Source of the DNA: Methylobacterium sp. | Lineage (GTDB): Bacteria; Pseudomonadota; Alphaproteobacteria; Rhizobiales; Beijerinckiaceae | Assembly (NCBI GenBank): GCA_020252645.1 | Contig: JADCCN010000002.1 | Coordinates: forward strand, 310,001-374,000 | Length of the DNA stretch: 64,000 nt | Direction: 5' to 3' | Part shown: positions 46,759 to 55,491 of the stretch, piece by piece | Position numbering within the stretch: the first letter of the stretch is position 1 | Layout of the letters: the number at the start of each line of letters is the position of its first letter | Notes under the pieces: generated by a model | What the model was told of the DNA's origin: nothing | Database searches by the model: none | The model's input: the letters and a program-made list of their open reading frames with translations, nothing else | Translations under genes and position numbers: made by a program

Positions 46759-47673
46759 ATGGCCTCGACCTCGGCAGCTTTGCGTTTCGATGAAGCCCAG
46801 CGCATCGCGCTGGGGAGCATTGCCATTGGCCTCATCGTTCTCGGGCTGAAGTTCGCAGCCTATCACTTCACGGGTTCGGTCGCGCTCTATTCGGACGCAC
46901 TCGAAAGCACGATCAATGTCGCCGCGGCCGGTGTGGCGCTGTTTGCCTTGCGCCTCTCCGCCAAGCCTGCGGACGCAAGGCACCCCTATGGCCACCAGAA
47001 GGTGGAGTATCTTGCGGCCGTTTTCGAAGGCGCGCTGATTCTCGTGGCGGCGATGGCGGTGTTTCATGCGGCGTGGGGTGCCTGGAACAATCCGCGCGCG
47101 ATGAATCATGATCCTCTGGGCTATGGCCTCAACGTGCTTGCAGGCATGATCAACGGGGCATGGTGCTGGCTTCTCATCAGCCGCGGGCGCAAGCTCCGCT
47201 CGCCGGCCCTGGTTGCCGATGGCCGGCATCTGCTGACGGACGTGCTTTCCTCGCTGGGCGTGCTGATGGCGCTGGTCATCAGCGTCTTGACCGGGCTGCA
47301 CTGGCTCGATCCGGTGCTCGCGGGGCTCGTGGGCGTGAACATCCTGGTTTCCGGCTGGAACCTGATGCAGGCTTCCTTCGGCGGATTGATGGACGAAGCG
47401 GCCGCGCCCGAGGAGCTTGATGATATCCGCGCCATCATCGGCCGGGCGGGCGAAGGCGCTCTGGAGGCGCATGATCTGCGCACGCGCCATTCGGGCCCGG
47501 CCACCTTCATCGAGTTTCATCTTGTCGTGCCAGGCGAGATGCGGGTGGATCGCGCCCATGATATCTGCGACCGCATCGAAGCCGGGTTGCGCGAAGCGTT
47601 TTCGGGGGCCATCATCACGATCCATGTGGAGCCGGAGAACAAGGCCAAGCATTCCGGGATCGTTGTGCTGTGA
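46759..47673 (+). CDS. Cation diffusion facilitator (CDF) metal exporter
   Basis: A 304-residue CDF transporter with about six helices, exporting Zn, Fe, Mn or Co in exchange for protons. TM2 carries the metal site YSDALESTIN; the Asp and Glu spacing is D-x-x-E rather than the common D-x-x-x-D. TM5 has DGRHLLTDVLSSLG (H-x-x-x-D). HPYGHQKVEYLAAVFEGAL in the loop after TM2 and the C-terminal cytosolic domain with RHSGPATFIEFHLVVPGEM and IITIHVEPEN are typical. Metal specificity cannot be assigned with confidence. No metal regulator is adjacent, and the gene does not appear to be linked to the following valine-catabolism operon. Confidence 0.9.
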   Translation: MASTSAALRFDEAQRIALGSIAIGLIVLGLKFAAYHFTGSVALYSDALESTINVAAAGVALFALRLSAKPADARHPYGHQKVEYLAAVFEGALILVAAMAVFHAAWGAWNNPRAMNHDPLGYGLNVLAGMINGAWCWLLISRGRKLRSPALVADGRHLLTDVLSSLGVLMALVISVLTGLHWLDPVLAGLVGVNILVSGWNLMQASFGGLMDEAAAPEELDDIRAIIGRAGEGALEAHDLRTRHSGPATFIEFHLVVPGEMRVDRAHDICDRIEAGLREAFSGAIITIHVEPENKAKHSGIVVL

Positions 47674-47751
47674 TGCGCCTTGCCGGCGCGCCATGCCGAT
47701 GCGACCAACCGGAAAACGGGATCGAACGCGGCTTCATGGGGAGGAAGTGTC

Positions 47752-48915
47752 ATGCTCGCGCCAGTGGAAAATCGCGCCTTCGCGCTCTCGGATGACGATC
47801 GCGCGGTCATCGAGATGGCGCGCGCCTTCGCGGATGAGAAACTCGCTCCACATGCCCTCGAATGGGATGAGAAGAAGCATTTTCCCGTCGATGTGCTGCG
47901 CGAAACCGCCGCTCTCGGCATGGGCGCCTGCTATGTGAGCGAGGATTGGGGCGGCTCCGGCCTCACGCGGCTTCAGACCGCTCTCGTCTTCGAGGCGCTT
48001 TCCACCGGCTGCCCGGCGGTCGCCTCCTATCTCTCGATCCACAACATGGTCGCGGGGCTCATCGAACGCTTCGGCGAGGAGGCGCTGAAGGCGAAATACA
48101 TGCCCGCCATGGTCTCGATGGAGATGCTCTCCTCCTATTGCCTCACCGAACCCGGCTCGGGCTCGGATGCGGCGGCGCTGAAGACGCGCGCGAGGCGCGA
48201 GGGCGATTTCTACATCGTGGACGGCGTGAAGCAGTTCATCTCCGGCGCCGGGTCCACCGATCTCTATGCCGTGATGCTGCGCACGGGCGAGGAGGGGCCG
48301 AGGGGGATTTCCTGCCTCCTCATCGAGAAGGACATGCCGGGCCTCTCCTTCGGTGCCAACGAGAAGAAGATGGGCTGGAATGCGCAGCCCACGCGCCAGG
48401 TCATCATGGAGAATTGCCGCGTGCCGGTCTCGAACCTGCTCGGCAAGGAGGGCCAGGGCTTCACCATCGCGATGAGCGGGCTCGATGGCGGGCGGCTCAA
48501 CATCTCGGCCTCTGCCCTGGGCGGCGCGCAGGCGGCCTTCGACAAGGCGAAGACCTACCTTTCCGAGCGGCAGGCCTTCGGCAAGAAATTGCAGGATTTC
48601 CAGGCCCTTCAGTTCCGCCTCGCCGATATGGCGATCGACCTCGAAGCCGCGCGCGTCTTCCTCTATACGGCCGCGAGCGCCTATGACCGCAAGGAGCCGG
48701 ATGCCACGATGCGCTGCGCGATGGCCAAGCGTTTCGTGACCGAAACCGCCTCGAGCGTCGCGGATCGCGCGTTGCAGCTCCTCGGCGGCTACGGCTACCT
48801 GCAGGATTACGGCATCGAGAAGATCGTGCGCGATCTGCGCGTCCACCAGATCCTCGAGGGGACCAACGAGATCATGCGGATGATCGTGGCGCGCCATCTG
48901 CTCGGCACGCGCTGA
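47752..48915 (+). CDS. Isobutyryl-CoA dehydrogenase-like acyl-CoA dehydrogenase
   Basis: A 387-residue FAD enzyme that oxidises isobutyryl-CoA to methacrylyl-CoA in valine breakdown; short-branched-chain relatives act on 2-methyl-butyryl-CoA. FAD and substrate motifs are present: SSYCLTEPGSGSDAAALKT, VDGVKQFISGAGSTDLYAVM, ERQAFGKKLQDFQALQFRLAD and QLLGGYGYLQDYGIEKIVRD. The catalytic Glu is in QILEGTNEIMRM. ATG 47752 follows GAGGAAG, giving the best start; upstream codons to 47680 are non-coding. It is followed after five bases by an unknown protein gene, then by mmsB. That neighbour supports the isobutyryl-CoA assignment. Confidence 0.9.
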   Translation: MLAPVENRAFALSDDDRAVIEMARAFADEKLAPHALEWDEKKHFPVDVLRETAALGMGACYVSEDWGGSGLTRLQTALVFEALSTGCPAVASYLSIHNMVAGLIERFGEEALKAKYMPAMVSMEMLSSYCLTEPGSGSDAAALKTRARREGDFYIVDGVKQFISGAGSTDLYAVMLRTGEEGPRGISCLLIEKDMPGLSFGANEKKMGWNAQPTRQVIMENCRVPVSNLLGKEGQGFTIAMSGLDGGRLNISASALGGAQAAFDKAKTYLSERQAFGKKLQDFQALQFRLADMAIDLEAARVFLYTAASAYDRKEPDATMRCAMAKRFVTETASSVADRALQLLGGYGYLQDYGIEKIVRDLRVHQILEGTNEIMRMIVARHLLGTR

Positions 48916-48920
48916 CCGAC

Positions 48921-49511
48921 ATGATCGACTTCAATTCCGGTCTGCTGATCCTCGCCGGCATTGCCGGATTATGGTTCGCCACGCGCTTCCTCTACCGGCC
49001 GAAGGGGTCTTCAGGCGGGCTCGGCGGCATGTTCAGGCGCGAGATGGCGGAAACGGTGCCGGGCATCGGGCTCGAAGCCCTGCGCTCGCTCTGCGATGAT
49101 CTCGTGAGCTTCGCGCGGAACGAGGTTGCCCTGCGGGGGATCATCCTGGCGGGGCCCTTTGTGGCACGGCAGGCCGATGCCGCCTCGGATGTGACGGCCA
49201 TTCTCATCTCGAACGACCTGACAGGGCAGGAAGAAGCGGCCTATTTGCGCCGCTGGCCCTATATCCGCCGGGGACATGATCTGCGCGACCAGCGCGTCGA
49301 ACGCGTGCCGGGCGGGCTCATCCATCACCTCACCTTGCGCGGCGCGCCGCCGGTGGTGCTGGCCTTCATCGAGGCCGAGGCACCGCTGCCGCCCGGACTC
49401 GAACCGGCCCTCAGGAAGGGCGCTACTTCGATCGATATCGGAACCGGAGACGCGGAAGCCCTGCTTCACCGCTGGAACATCCGGACAACCAGACGGGGAG
49501 AGAGGAAATGA
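48921..49511 (+). CDS. Membrane-anchored protein with nucleotidyltransferase-like motif
   Basis: A 196-residue protein with an N-terminal anchor (LLILAGIAGLWFATRFLY, residues 8-25) and a soluble remainder facing the cytosol or periplasm. Around residues 65-95 the pattern RGIILAGPFVARQADAASD followed by VTAIL resembles the G-S-x10-S-D-x-D core of minimal nucleotidyltransferases, but the second acidic residue is Thr (SDVT), so catalysis is doubtful. A later segment, LRRWPYIRRGHDLRDQRVERV, is Arg-rich. I do not recognise the family. Its gene lies between, and overlaps by four bases with, mmsB on the same strand, so it is probably translated together with valine-catabolism enzymes. Confidence 0.65.
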   Translation: MIDFNSGLLILAGIAGLWFATRFLYRPKGSSGGLGGMFRREMAETVPGIGLEALRSLCDDLVSFARNEVALRGIILAGPFVARQADAASDVTAILISNDLTGQEEAAYLRRWPYIRRGHDLRDQRVERVPGGLIHHLTLRGAPPVVLAFIEAEAPLPPGLEPALRKGATSIDIGTGDAEALLHRWNIRTTRRGERK

Positions 49512-50392
49512 CGACAATCGCGGTGATCGGGCTTGGCAACATGGGCGGCCCCATGGCGCAGAACCTTGTGAAGGCCGGCCATGCCGTGACAGGGTTCGAC
49601 CTTTCGCCGGCAGCCATCGAGGAAGCGCGGGCGGGCGGTGTCGCCATCGCCACGAGCGTCGCGGAGGCGGTGAAAGGCGCGGAAGCGATCGTCACCATGT
49701 TGCCGGCCGGCAAGCATGTCCGCGCGGTCTGGGCGGAACTCGTCGGCATTGCCGGGAAGGGCACCCTGCTCATCGATTCCTCGACGATCGACGTCGAATC
49801 CGCCCGCATGGTGCATGCCATGGCCGAACAGGCCGGCCTTGTTCCGGTCGATGCGCCGGTCTCCGGCGGAGTGGGAGGGGCAAAGGCGGCGACGCTGACC
49901 TTCATGTGCGGCGGGGCGGATGCGGCCTTTAACCGCGCGAAGCCCCTGCTCGAAGCCATGGGAAGGAAGATCGTGCATTGCGGCGGGGCAGGCGCGGGGC
50001 AGGCGGCGAAGATCTGCAACAACATGATCCTCGGCATCTCAATGATCGCGGTTGGCGAGGCTTTCGTGCTGGCCGAGAAGCTGGGCCTTTCGCATCAGGC
50101 CTTGTTCGATGTGGCCTCCACCTCCTCCGGCCAGTGCTGGAGCCTCACCACCTATTGCCCGGTGCCCGGCCCGGTGCCGACGAGCCCCGCGAATAATGGC
50201 TACAAGCCCGGTTTCGCGACCGCCCTGATGCTGAAGGACCTGAAGCTGAGCCAGGATGCGGCCGCCGCCGCCGGCGCGACCACGCCGATGGGCGCGCTGG
50301 CGACGCAACTCTACGGGCTTCATGCGGCCTGGGGCGAGGGCGGCGCGGATTTCTCCGGCATCATCGAGTTGATCCGCGGGAAATCCGACTGA
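49508..50392 (+). CDS. mmsB: 3-hydroxyisobutyrate dehydrogenase
   Basis: A 294-residue beta-hydroxyacid dehydrogenase that oxidises 3-hydroxyisobutyrate to methylmalonate semialdehyde using NAD. Rossmann motif VIGLGNMGGPMAQNLVKAGH is at residues 6-25. The substrate-binding stretch VDAPVSGGVGGAKAATLTFM is present, and the catalytic Lys lies in GAGQAAKICNNMILGISM. The length and the DVASTSSGQCWSL segment are typical of MmsB rather than tartronate semialdehyde reductase. The ATGA overlap with the preceding gene and the upstream isobutyryl-CoA dehydrogenase place it in valine degradation. The hydratase and hydrolase steps are not in this cluster. Repeat copy 5 lies 36 bases after the stop. Confidence 0.93.
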   Translation: MTTIAVIGLGNMGGPMAQNLVKAGHAVTGFDLSPAAIEEARAGGVAIATSVAEAVKGAEAIVTMLPAGKHVRAVWAELVGIAGKGTLLIDSSTIDVESARMVHAMAEQAGLVPVDAPVSGGVGGAKAATLTFMCGGADAAFNRAKPLLEAMGRKIVHCGGAGAGQAAKICNNMILGISMIAVGEAFVLAEKLGLSHQALFDVASTSSGQCWSLTTYCPVPGPVPTSPANNGYKPGFATALMLKDLKLSQDAAAAAGATTPMGALATQLYGLHAAWGEGGADFSGIIELIRGKSD

Positions 50393-50428
50393 CTTCGTTC
50401 TTCGCGCATGTGCTTCTCGCGAACGGGC

Positions 50429-50532
50429 TAGAGCATGCTGTGTTCAGACGGAAGCACATCATGCTATTATCTTATTGTTATCGCATGCTTTTTTGTGAAA
50501 AATTGGATTCCACTTTTTCACAGCATGCTCTA
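50429..50532 (+). repeat. 104-bp palindromic element, copy 5
   Basis: A complete plus-oriented copy: TAGAGCATGCTGTG at the left and CACAGCATGCTCTA at the right, perfect 14-bp terminal repeats. It lies in the convergent gap between mmsB and the nitroreductase gene and is not at a stop codon. Removing it with one TA gives GGC-TAA-TCG, again a C-TA-A target. Confidence 0.92.
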
Positions 50533-50572
50533 ATCGCCGCCCTCGCCAGGACATGCTTCGCCTGGAATCGCG

Positions 50573-51157
50573 CTACCCATTCCATACCGCGAAGACGCGC
50601 TCGAGATCGGGCTTCGGCTTCCCCGGCGGCCAATCCGTCGGCGTGCCCATGGCGATGAGGCAGGTGAGGTGCTCGTTGGCACCCAGCAGGAAGCCCTCGC
50701 GCATCGCTTTGGTCCCGAGGAACTTGCCCGAACGCACGGCGGCCGCGAAGCCGGCGGCCTGCACGGCGAGCAGCACGTTTTCCAAGGCACAGCCCACGGC
50801 GAGCCACTGGTCCGAGGCCGTGATCTTCGGATGCTCTGCATCAATCCGGCCGATCAGCGCCAGGATTTCCGGGCCCTGATGCGCCTTTTCGCGGGCACGC
50901 CCGATCTCGGGCGCGGCGATGTCGGGCTGCAGCTCGCGGCTTGAGGCTTCCAGAAGGTCGGCCAGCCGATCACGGGCGGAATCCGCGATGCGCAGAAACC
51001 GGAACGGAACCAGCCGGCCATGGTCCGGGGCCTGCGCTCCGGCCTTCACGATGGCCTGCAGCGTCATCTCGTCGGGGCCGGGGGCCGCCAGGGCGCGGGC
51101 ATTGCCGGATCGGCGGGCCATCAGCCCGGAATAGAGAGGATGGACGGTAACGGACAT
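50573..51157 (-). CDS. YdjA-like nitroreductase
   Basis: A 194-residue FMN-binding protein of the nitroreductase superfamily. N-terminal MARRSGNARALAAPGPDEMTL gives the Arg-Ser flavin phosphate contacts. QAPDHGRLVPFRFLRI is the YdjA/TdsD-like motif, with DHG replacing the usual SxxN. ALENVLLAVQAAGFAA and FLLGANEHLTCLIAMG complete the fold. Such small nitroreductases reduce nitroaromatics or quinones using NAD(P)H; the physiological substrate is unknown. The start at 51157 (MSVTVHPLYSG) is preferred; an extended frame to 51805 overlaps the O-antigen-ligase-like gene on the other strand and is a shadow. The upstream region holds a degenerate repeat hairpin. Confidence 0.88.
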   Translation of the reverse strand: MSVTVHPLYSGLMARRSGNARALAAPGPDEMTLQAIVKAGAQAPDHGRLVPFRFLRIADSARDRLADLLEASSRELQPDIAAPEIGRAREKAHQGPEILALIGRIDAEHPKITASDQWLAVGCALENVLLAVQAAGFAAAVRSGKFLGTKAMREGFLLGANEHLTCLIAMGTPTDWPPGKPKPDLERVFAVWNG

Positions 51158-51186
51158 GGGGATCTCCCGTTTGTTCTTTTCCAGAT

Positions 51187-51226
51187 AGAGCATTTTCCGG
51201 TCTGGTCGAATGAGATCGGATGCTCT
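51187..51226. repeat. Degenerate TAGAGCATTTTCC-type hairpin repeat
   Basis: AGAGCAT (51187-51193) pairs with ATGCTCT (51220-51226), and the interior TTCCGGTCTGG / GAGATCGGA is partly self-complementary. It resembles the third palindromic class known in rhizobial intergenic regions. It lies 30 bases upstream of the nitroreductase start, so it is inside that gene's leader or promoter, not at its end. Confidence 0.55.
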
Positions 51227-51394
51227 TTTCTCTTTGCTTTCCGCTCTCGGCCGCGCAGCACGCTCCGGCAAGCCCCTCCGGTTCTTTTCGGGGTGCCGGA
51301 TTTGTCGCAGGTGTTGCCATAAGCATACAGCATCCTTTACTTGCTTCTGTGCATAGTTTCGCCATGGGACGTTGAACGCAGTGACTTGAGGACC

Positions 51395-52591
51395 ATGACG
51401 ACCAATGACCACCACGCATCCGGCACGTTGACAAATCCGGCCGCCGATGCTGCGGCGATGCTGTTGCGACTGGGATTTGCGATCTTCGCGCTCGTCATCC
51501 CTTCGGCGACGCTGATGTCGCGCTGGGTGATCGTGGTGCTTGTGCCGATCGGCGCGGTGCTCATCATCCTGTCTTCGCTGCTCCGCGCCGATTCCGCGCG
51601 CCTTTCGGATCGTGCGCTCTCGCGCCTCGCCAGCGGTCCGGGCCTGGCTTGCCTGCTGCTCGTGAGCTGGGCGCTGGTTTCCCTGCTCTGGACTCCCGTG
51701 CGGGGGGAGGCGGCGGAAAAGCTCTTCAAGCTGCTCGGCGTGGTCTCGCTCGGGTTCTTCGCGGTCATCGCGCTGCCGCAGCGCATGCGTGCCACCAACC
51801 TGCATCTGATCACCATCGGTGTTGCCCTCGGTGCGACGCTGATCCTCGTCGGCAGCGTTTCAGCGCTTCTTGGCCAGCCTGTCCTGCGCTTTCCGCTGGC
51901 GACGCCCGAGCGGGTCGTGATCCTGCTCACGGTTCTGGGCTGGATCGGCGCGGCATGGCTGCTGATCAAGAACCGCAGGAGCATGGCCTTCGCACTGATG
52001 GTGCTGGTGATCGCCGCCATCGCGCTGGGCCCCAACCGGGCGGCCTTCGGCTCGCTGGCGGCGAGCCTTCTGGTGCTCGCGCTGGCCTGGAACCGCCCGG
52101 AGGCGGCAGGCCGCATTGTCGGCCTTGCCGTGGGCGCCGTCATTCTGCTGCTGCCCCTGGCCAGTGCCTTTGGCAGCGTGCTGGGCATGCCCGGGCTGGA
52201 GCGCTGGTGGCAGTTGATCCTCAATGAGCCCTTGCGTTTCCTCACCGGTCGCGGCTTCGATGCCGGCAACGCAGCGCGGGTCATCGGCGCGATCGGCCCG
52301 GAACTTCCGGTGAGCCTCATCAGCGAATTATGGTTCGATCTCGGCGTCCTGGGCGCGCTGTTCTTCGCGATTGCCGTCGCCTGGGCCTTCATTGCGGCAG
52401 GAAAGCTTGGCTATGAGCTTGCCCCGGCGACGCTCGCCGCCCTGTCTGCCGCCATGACCGTCGCGCTGTTCGACCGCAACGCAACGCAGACCTGGTGGTT
52501 CAACGGCCTCGCCGTCTTCGCCATCGTGCTGATGTCGGTCGAGCGCGGGCGCTATCGCACCGTGCGTCCCCGCGCCGAAATCAATCCCTGA
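51395..52591 (+). CDS. O-antigen ligase (WaaL-like) membrane protein
   Basis: A 398-residue protein with ten to twelve predicted helices. A Wzy/WaaL-type pattern is visible: the hydrophobic start ([17 protein letters not shown]), the large periplasmic loop region containing [20 protein letters not shown], and [12 protein letters not shown] followed by [19 protein letters not shown], close to the H/R-rich ligase loop seen in this family. WaaL joins O-antigen to lipid A-core at the periplasmic side. No other LPS genes are near, so a general polysaccharide ligase or polymerase is equally possible. ATG 51395 has GAGG before it. It converges on the peptide-transport operon with no bases between stops. 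Confidence 0.78.
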   Translation: MTTNDHHASGTLTNPAADAAAMLLRLGFAIFALVIPSATLMSRWVIVVLVPIGAVLIILSSLLRADSARLSDRALSRLASGPGLACLLLVSWALVSLLWTPVRGEAAEKLFKLLGVVSLGFFAVIALPQRMRATNLHLITIGVALGATLILVGSVSALLGQPVLRFPLATPERVVILLTVLGWIGAAWLLIKNRRSMAFALMVLVIAAIALGPNRAAFGSLAASLLVLALAWNRPEAAGRIVGLAVGAVILLLPLASAFGSVLGMPGLERWWQLILNEPLRFLTGRGFDAGNAARVIGAIGPELPVSLISELWFDLGVLGALFFAIAVAWAFIAAGKLGYELAPATLAALSAAMTVALFDRNATQTWWFNGLAVFAIVLMSVERGRYRTVRPRAEINP

Positions 52592-53563
52592 TCATTCCGC
52601 CGCGCTGGCCTGCGGCGTGAGCGCGTGGCAGGCGGCATCCTCGCGGAAGACCGGCCTCTCGCGCGAGCAGATCGGCATCGCGACGGGGCAACGCGGATGG
52701 AAGGTGCAGCCCGCGGGCGGGTTGATCGGGCTTGGCACCTCGCCCTGAACCGGCACGCGATCCCGGCCGATTTCCGCGAGGTTGGGCACGGCATCGATCA
52801 GCAGGCGCGTATAAGGGTGCTTCGGCGCAAGAAAGAGCGCATCGCTCTCCTGCACCTCCACGAGACGCCCGAGATACATCACGCCGATGCGATGCGCCAT
52901 GTGCCGCACCACGGCGAGATTATGCGAGATGAAGAGAGTGGTGAGGCCCAGCCGCTCCTGCAATTCGCGCATCAGGTTCAGGATCTGCGCCTGCACGCTC
53001 ACATCGAGCGCGGAAGTGGGTTCGTCGCAGACGATGAATTCCGGCTCGGAGGAAAGGGCGCGGGCAATCGCGATGCGCTGGCGCTGGCCGCCCGAGAACT
53101 GGTGCGGATACTTGTCGCCATCCCTGGGGGAGAGACCCACCAGCGTCAGCAGCTCCGCCACGCGGTTGGCCCGGCTGGCGGCATCGGCGCGGGCACCGGT
53201 GACGATCATCGGCTCGGCGATGATATCCGCCACGCGCCAGCGCGGATTGAGCGAGGCATAGGGATCCTGGAAGATCATCTGCACCATGCCGGGTCGCGGC
53301 CGCTCGCCCTCGGGCACGCCCGCGAAGCGCACCGTGCCGCCGCTGGGCTGCAGAAGGCCGACCACCATCTTCGCCACCGTGGATTTGCCGGAGCCGGATT
53401 CACCCACCAGCGCGAAGGTCTCGCCCTTGTTGATGGAGAAGGACACCTCATCCACCGCGGTCAGCAGCTGGCGCGGCTCGCGGGTGATGACGCGCTCGAG
53501 CCAGGGCTTCGAGACATCGAAGAGGCGGCGGAGGTTGGAAATCTCGAGGATGGGCTCGCTCAT
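52592..53563 (-). CDS. Peptide ABC importer ATPase (DppF/OppF type)
   Basis: A 323-residue ATPase that energises uptake of oligopeptides or similar solutes. Walker A is [16 protein letters not shown], the Q-loop region is [16 protein letters not shown], the ABC signature is [16 protein letters not shown] and Walker B is [17 protein letters not shown]. The C-terminal oligopeptide-transporter extension has the [19 protein letters not shown] Cys cluster, which may bind an iron-sulfur cluster. It pairs with DppD. Its ATG overlaps the upstream dppD stop by four bases. The operon runs SBP, DppB, DppC, DppD, DppF, all minus strand. Confidence 0.94.
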   Translation of the reverse strand: MSEPILEISNLRRLFDVSKPWLERVITREPRQLLTAVDEVSFSINKGETFALVGESGSGKSTVAKMVVGLLQPSGGTVRFAGVPEGERPRPGMVQMIFQDPYASLNPRWRVADIIAEPMIVTGARADAASRANRVAELLTLVGLSPRDGDKYPHQFSGGQRQRIAIARALSSEPEFIVCDEPTSALDVSVQAQILNLMRELQERLGLTTLFISHNLAVVRHMAHRIGVMYLGRLVEVQESDALFLAPKHPYTRLLIDAVPNLAEIGRDRVPVQGEVPSPINPPAGCTFHPRCPVAMPICSRERPVFREDAACHALTPQASAAE

Positions 53564-54546
53564 GCCGTTACCTCGGCTTCCAAACCGGCGAGCCAGCAGG
53601 CGGCACGCGAGGCGCCGGCCTGCACAAGTTCCGGCCGGTCGGTCGCGCAGCGCGGAATGGCGATCATGCAGCGCGGCTGAAAGGCGCAGCCCTTCGGGAT
53701 GGCGTCGAGCCGGGGCATGGAGCCGGAGATCTGCGTCAGGCGTTTCACCCGTGTGTCGAGCGCCGGAATGGCGCCCATCAGGCCGCGCGCGTAAGGATGG
53801 CGCGGATGGCGGATCACCTCGGCCACCGGGCCGATTTCCACGATGCGCCCGGCATACATCACCGCGACCCGATCGGCCGTTTCGGCGATCACGCCCATAT
53901 CATGGGTGATCAGCATCACCGAGGTGCCGCGCGTGCGGCAAAGCCGTTTCAGCAGCGTGATGATCTGCGCCTGAACGCTGACATCGAGCGCGGTGGTGGG
54001 CTCATCCGCAACGATGAGATCGGGCCCGGCCGCGAGCGCCAGGGCGATCACCACGCGTTGGCGCATGCCGCCGGAGAATTCATGCGGATAGCCGTCGATG
54101 CGCTTCTCGGGCGCGGGGATGCCCACTTCCGTGAGGAGTTCGATGGCCCGCTGGCGCGCTTCCGACTTCGAGAGCGGCAGATGCTCCTGCAGGGTTTCGA
54201 TCAGCTGGTCGCCGATGCGGAAGACCGGGTTCAGCGAGGTGAGCGGGTCCTGGAAGATCATGCCGATCTTCCGGCCGCGGATGGCGCGCATCTCTTTCGG
54301 CGGCAGGTTGTCGATCCGCTGGCCATTGAGGCGGATTTCTCCGCCCGTGATGCGGCCAGGTCGTTCGACAAGCCCGATGATCGCCGTGCCGGTGAGCGAT
54401 TTTCCCGCACCACTCTCGCCCACCACGCCCAGCACCTCGCCGCGCGCGATCGAGAAGGATACGCCATCCAGCGCGCGCAGCGTGCCGCGACGCGTGGCGA
54501 AATCAAGCGTGAGGCCCGAGACCTCCAGAACGGTTTTCCCGGCCAT
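53560..54546 (-). CDS. Peptide ABC importer ATPase (DppD/OppD type)
   Basis: A 328-residue partner ATPase. Walker [18 protein letters not shown]-loop [16 protein letters not shown], signature [16 protein letters not shown], Walker [18 protein letters not shown] and the oligopeptide tail with [14 protein letters not shown] are clear. It forms a heterodimer with DppF. The start at 54546 ([11 protein letters not shown]) is preferred; the frame extends to 54651 inside the permease gene. The dppC stop and this ATG share one base (TGATG), suggesting coupled translation. The substrate set by the binding protein is probably small peptides or related amino compounds. Confidence 0.94.
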   Translation of the reverse strand: MAGKTVLEVSGLTLDFATRRGTLRALDGVSFSIARGEVLGVVGESGAGKSLTGTAIIGLVERPGRITGGEIRLNGQRIDNLPPKEMRAIRGRKIGMIFQDPLTSLNPVFRIGDQLIETLQEHLPLSKSEARQRAIELLTEVGIPAPEKRIDGYPHEFSGGMRQRVVIALALAAGPDLIVADEPTTALDVSVQAQIITLLKRLCRTRGTSVMLITHDMGVIAETADRVAVMYAGRIVEIGPVAEVIRHPRHPYARGLMGAIPALDTRVKRLTQISGSMPRLDAIPKGCAFQPRCMIAIPRCATDRPELVQAGASRAACWLAGLEAEVTA

Positions 54547-55490
54547 CACCGCAGCCTCGGGTTCAGCGCATCGCGCAGCCAGTCCCCCAGCAGGTTGATG
54601 GCCAGCGCGAGGATGACAAGCGTGAGCGCGGGGAAGAGCAGGATCCACCATTCGCCGGAGAACAGGAATTGCTGGCCGACGCGGATGAGCGTGCCGAGCG
54701 ACGGCTGCGTGGGCGGCATGCCGACGCCGAGGAAGGAGAGTGTCGCCTCCTCGATGACGGCCAAAGCGAGGTTGATGGTGGCGATCACGGTCACCGGCCC
54801 CATCACGTTCGGCAGGATGTGCTTGAGCATGATGAGCAGGGGCGAACGGCCGATGACGCGCGCGGCCTGCACATATTCCTTGTTCTTCTCCACCAGCGTG
54901 GAGCCGCGCACGGTGCGCGCATATTGCGCCCAGTTCGAAAGGCCGATCGCGAGGATCAGAAGGATCAGCGTCGCATCCTCCTGCTGGCTCGGCGGAATGA
55001 TGCCGCGCGCCACCCCGAAGATGAGCAGCGCGATGAGGATCGCCGGAAAGGAAAGCTGGACATCCGCGACGCGCATGATCACGGCCTCGGTCTTCCCGCC
55101 GATATAGCCGGCCATCAGCCCGAGGAAAACGCCCACCACGGCCGAGAACAGCACCGAGGCCGCACCCACCAGCAGCGAGACCTGCGTGCCGTAGAGCACC
55201 GCGGAGAACATGTCGCGGCCCTGGCTGTCCGACCCGAGCAGGAAGGTCTTGCCCGTGAACTCATTGACCTTGCCCGGGGGGGTGAGGCCATCCATCAGGT
55301 TCAGCGAGGCCGGGTTGAACGGGTCCTGCGGCGCATAGAGCGGCGCGAGGATCGCCCCGAAGATCATCAACAGCGAGACGATGGCCGAGAAAATGGCCAC
55401 CGGCGAATGCCGGAACGACCACATCACATCGCTTTCCCAGATGCGCTGGAAGCGCGAGGGTTCTGCGGGGTTGCGGGTCAGGTCGGTCAT
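54546..55490 (-). CDS. Peptide ABC importer permease (DppC/OppC type)
   Basis: A 314-residue inner-membrane protein with about six helices. N-terminal PVAIFSAIVSLLMIFGAIL is TM1, followed by the typical periplasmic linker HxxGTDxxGRDxxSR variant (LLGSDSQGRDMFSAVLYG). The coupling-helix EAA motif is YVQAARVIGRSPLLIMLKHILPN, which contacts the ATPases. The tail NLLGDWLRDALNPRL is family-typical. The start at 55490 (MTDLTRNPAEP) is chosen over an upstream in-frame extension to 55562 that overlaps dppB. It separates from dppB by one base and overlaps dppD by one. Confidence 0.93.
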   Translation of the reverse strand: MTDLTRNPAEPSRFQRIWESDVMWSFRHSPVAIFSAIVSLLMIFGAILAPLYAPQDPFNPASLNLMDGLTPPGKVNEFTGKTFLLGSDSQGRDMFSAVLYGTQVSLLVGAASVLFSAVVGVFLGLMAGYIGGKTEAVIMRVADVQLSFPAILIALLIFGVARGIIPPSQQEDATLILLILAIGLSNWAQYARTVRGSTLVEKNKEYVQAARVIGRSPLLIMLKHILPNVMGPVTVIATINLALAVIEEATLSFLGVGMPPTQPSLGTLIRVGQQFLFSGEWWILLFPALTLVILALAINLLGDWLRDALNPRLR

Positions 55491-55491
55491 C

